A stretch of DNA of 64,000 bases, taken from contig NZ_CP120849.1 in the NCBI RefSeq assembly GCF_029581355.1, forward strand, positions 962,501 through 1,026,500, in the 5' to 3' direction. The stretch comes from Parabacteroides chongii. Its GTDB lineage: Bacteria; Bacteroidota; Bacteroidia; Bacteroidales; Tannerellaceae. Made by a program: the position numbers and the translations under genes. Positions 62,698 to 64,000 of this stretch are shown in pieces. Position 1 is the first letter of the stretch. Every line of letters starts with the position of its first letter. The notes under the pieces are model-generated. The model ran no database searches and was not told the DNA's origin. It saw nothing but the letters and a program-made list of their open reading frames with translations.

Positions 62698-63459
62698 TAC
62701 ATAAAAGCAACTTGTACTGAAGAAATTCCTTATATACGGGATAGAGGCAATCACTTTCCACAATTTCCGGGGAGATAATCCGAACTTAATCTCATAATGC
62801 GGATTAACCAAATACAGTTGCTGGTCAACAATCTGATAACCGGCCTGTCTCGCAACTGTCCGAAACATCTCAATAGTACACCTCGTCTTCTTAATACTCA
62901 ATAATTCTTCAATTGTGCCTTTTTCCTCTCCGTTCTGTTTCAATATCCATTGATAAATAGGGACAGGAAGCAAATGCAGGAAAGGCAGATGAGATATAAC
63001 TTTCCCCCGAGCAATCTGCTGATGTCCTCCAAATGGCATCTGCCAGGCGGGGAAAGCGACAAAAATGACTCCGCCGGTACTTAAATAACATTTCATATCA
63101 GACAGAAAACGAGACTTTTCTCCGATATGCTCAATCACATCATGTATAAGAATCAGAGGGAAGCGTCCTGCCAGTTCTTTCAACTGAAAAATATCAGAAG
63201 CGACAAACATTCCTTTCTGTTTCTTTTCGGCAAAGAAAGCATGTGCCTGCTCTATCCGCAAAGCTGCAATATCTACTCCGACTGTTTCACAGCCCCGTTC
63301 GGCAAAAGGGAGCAAGTTCCCACCTTCCCCACAGCCGACTTCCAATACCCGTGTCGGAAGATTTCCTAAAACATTCTTTACATACGGAAGATAGTATTTC
63401 TCAGAAGTCTGTGCTTGTTCCTCAAAATAACGTTTACGGTCAATATGTCGTTCTTGCAT
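62677..63459 (-). CDS. Class I SAM-dependent methyltransferase
   Basis: 260 residues from ATG 63459 (MQERHIDRKRYFEEQAQTSE); the ATG at 63516 would add a hydrophobic stretch with no methyltransferase similarity. Motif I VLEVGCGEGGNLLPFAERG (about 36-54), then VGVDIAALRIEQA and LILIHDVIEHI. Methyltransferases of this shape act on lipids, quinones or sugars; the substrate is unknown. It overlaps the kinase gene end by 21 bp. Confidence 0.87.
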   Translation of the reverse strand: MQERHIDRKRYFEEQAQTSEKYYLPYVKNVLGNLPTRVLEVGCGEGGNLLPFAERGCETVGVDIAALRIEQAHAFFAEKKQKGMFVASDIFQLKELAGRFPLILIHDVIEHIGEKSRFLSDMKCYLSTGGVIFVAFPAWQMPFGGHQQIARGKVISHLPFLHLLPVPIYQWILKQNGEEKGTIEELLSIKKTRCTIEMFRTVARQAGYQIVDQQLYLVNPHYEIKFGLSPRKLWKVIASIPYIRNFFSTSCFYVLRKASL

Positions 63460-63538
63460 CTTTCTTTTCTGTTGATTATCTATAATGATGATAATCAACA
63501 GAGGGAAAGACTGCACGGTCAGACCCGTTTTTTATGTT

Positions 63539-64000
63539 TTACCAGCTGAAACGCAAACCGACAGGGACAGTGAATGTCACCGGATGTTCCTTTCGGATCG
63601 TACGCAGTTCGCTTCCGTCCGGTATATAATAATTGAGAGTCGGTTCTACATACAGACTGACGCGGGGCGTGATATGATACTGCATACCTGCACTCGTATT
63701 CACCGACCATTGCCAAGGTACATCCAATGGCTGACGGCTGATACTGATCGGCACGCTATCCGTTACATGGAACGTATGGAGTCTCCCTTTCAAGGGGATG
63801 TCTAGCTGGACACCGGCCGTCGAGTAGAACGAAAACTTTCTGAAAGTCCCCCAACGATAAGAAACACGAAGAGGAAGGCCGAGATAATGAATCTTTTGTG
63901 TTTCCTGAATACGTGCTTCATCTCCTGTGACAAAATCTGATTTTAAATAAGTATATTGCAATCCCGTCTCAAAGCTCCATCGCTCATTCAGTTTTTTATT
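63539..64000 (-). CDS. Outer-membrane beta-barrel protein, N-terminus beyond window
   Basis: The reading frame is open from 64000 (NKKLNERWSFETGLQYTYL) to the stop at 63539, 153 residues visible. The strands IHYLGLPLRVSYRWG, FSFYSTAGVQLDIPLKGR, MQYHITPRVSLYVEPTLNYY and the terminal TVPVGLRFSW (aromatic end) fit a small OmpW or PorT-like barrel. The apparent TTG start at 63961 is inside the strand and is not the true start. The substrate is unknown. Confidence 0.85.
   Translation of the reverse strand, partial: NKKLNERWSFETGLQYTYLKSDFVTGDEARIQETQKIHYLGLPLRVSYRWGTFRKFSFYSTAGVQLDIPLKGRLHTFHVTDSVPISISRQPLDVPWQWSVNTSAGMQYHITPRVSLYVEPTLNYYIPDGSELRTIRKEHPVTFTVPVGLRFSW

Overview
The window reads as a chromosomal stretch of a gut Bacteroidales bacterium, most likely Parabacteroides. 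Supporting this are a SusC/SusD pair under an ECF sigma/FecR switch, many -7 elements of the Bacteroidetes form TAnnTTTG, weak or absent Shine-Dalgarno sequences, stand-alone AICAR transformylase, DUF4954, DUF3836 and 6-bladed-propeller families, and a Mob/primase element in a tRNA gene. The species call rests on protein style only; no database was searched.

Layout. 1-857 (-): the N-terminal part of a secreted repetitive surface protein, preceded by a 195-bp segment (934-1128) bounded by perfect 32-bp inverted repeats and holding a promoter that now points away from the gene. This looks like a phase-variable invertible promoter in its OFF state. 1776-8905 (-): SusD, SusC, FecR anti-sigma and ECF sigma. 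9022-13578 (-): operon of two paralogous outer-membrane barrels, an RmlD-like reductase and AICAR transformylase. 13735-21769: TrpB2, a DUF3836 protein, hexokinase, a DUF2461 protein, sialate O-acetylesterase and a patatin-barrel fusion. 21930-25955 (+): GH2 beta-galactosidase with a discoidin-like tail. 26218-26668: two small genes, the first DUF3791-like. 26688-34046 (-): one apparent operon of BlaI repressor, BlaR1-like M56 sensor with two TonB C-terminal domains, two TPR proteins, a 6-bladed propeller and a lipoprotein; a perfect dyad lies between its -33 and -7 elements. 34365-36408 (-): a small membrane protein and a secreted protein with a sorting-tail-like end. 36479-45960: housekeeping genes (HflX, DUF4954, XerD, AroQ, pyruvate kinase, O-methyltransferase, RbfA, LolC/E-like permease, mannose-1-phosphate guanylyltransferase).

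46136-46219 is tRNA-Leu(CAA). Its 3' end carries an integrated mobilizable element of about 13 kb (46212-59272) flanked by a 9-bp direct repeat. The element has an excisionase-like HTH protein, RepA-like ATPase, primase, oriT-like hairpins, MobC, relaxase, a coiled-coil membrane protein, a cargo block (AraC regulator divergent from two SDRs, DoxX and EamA), a PDDEXK nuclease and a tyrosine integrase. 59432-64000 returns to chromosome: a metzincin-like lipoprotein, an NHL-type lipoprotein, a sensor histidine kinase, a methyltransferase and an outer-membrane barrel running off the right edge.

How the parts relate. The left end and the BlaI operon both look like surface or envelope functions under switchable control: DNA inversion at 934-1128, TonB-linked signalling through FecR/ECF for SusCD, and proteolytic derepression for BlaI/BlaR1. 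The element supplies its own replication, transfer and integration functions and a redox/export cargo.
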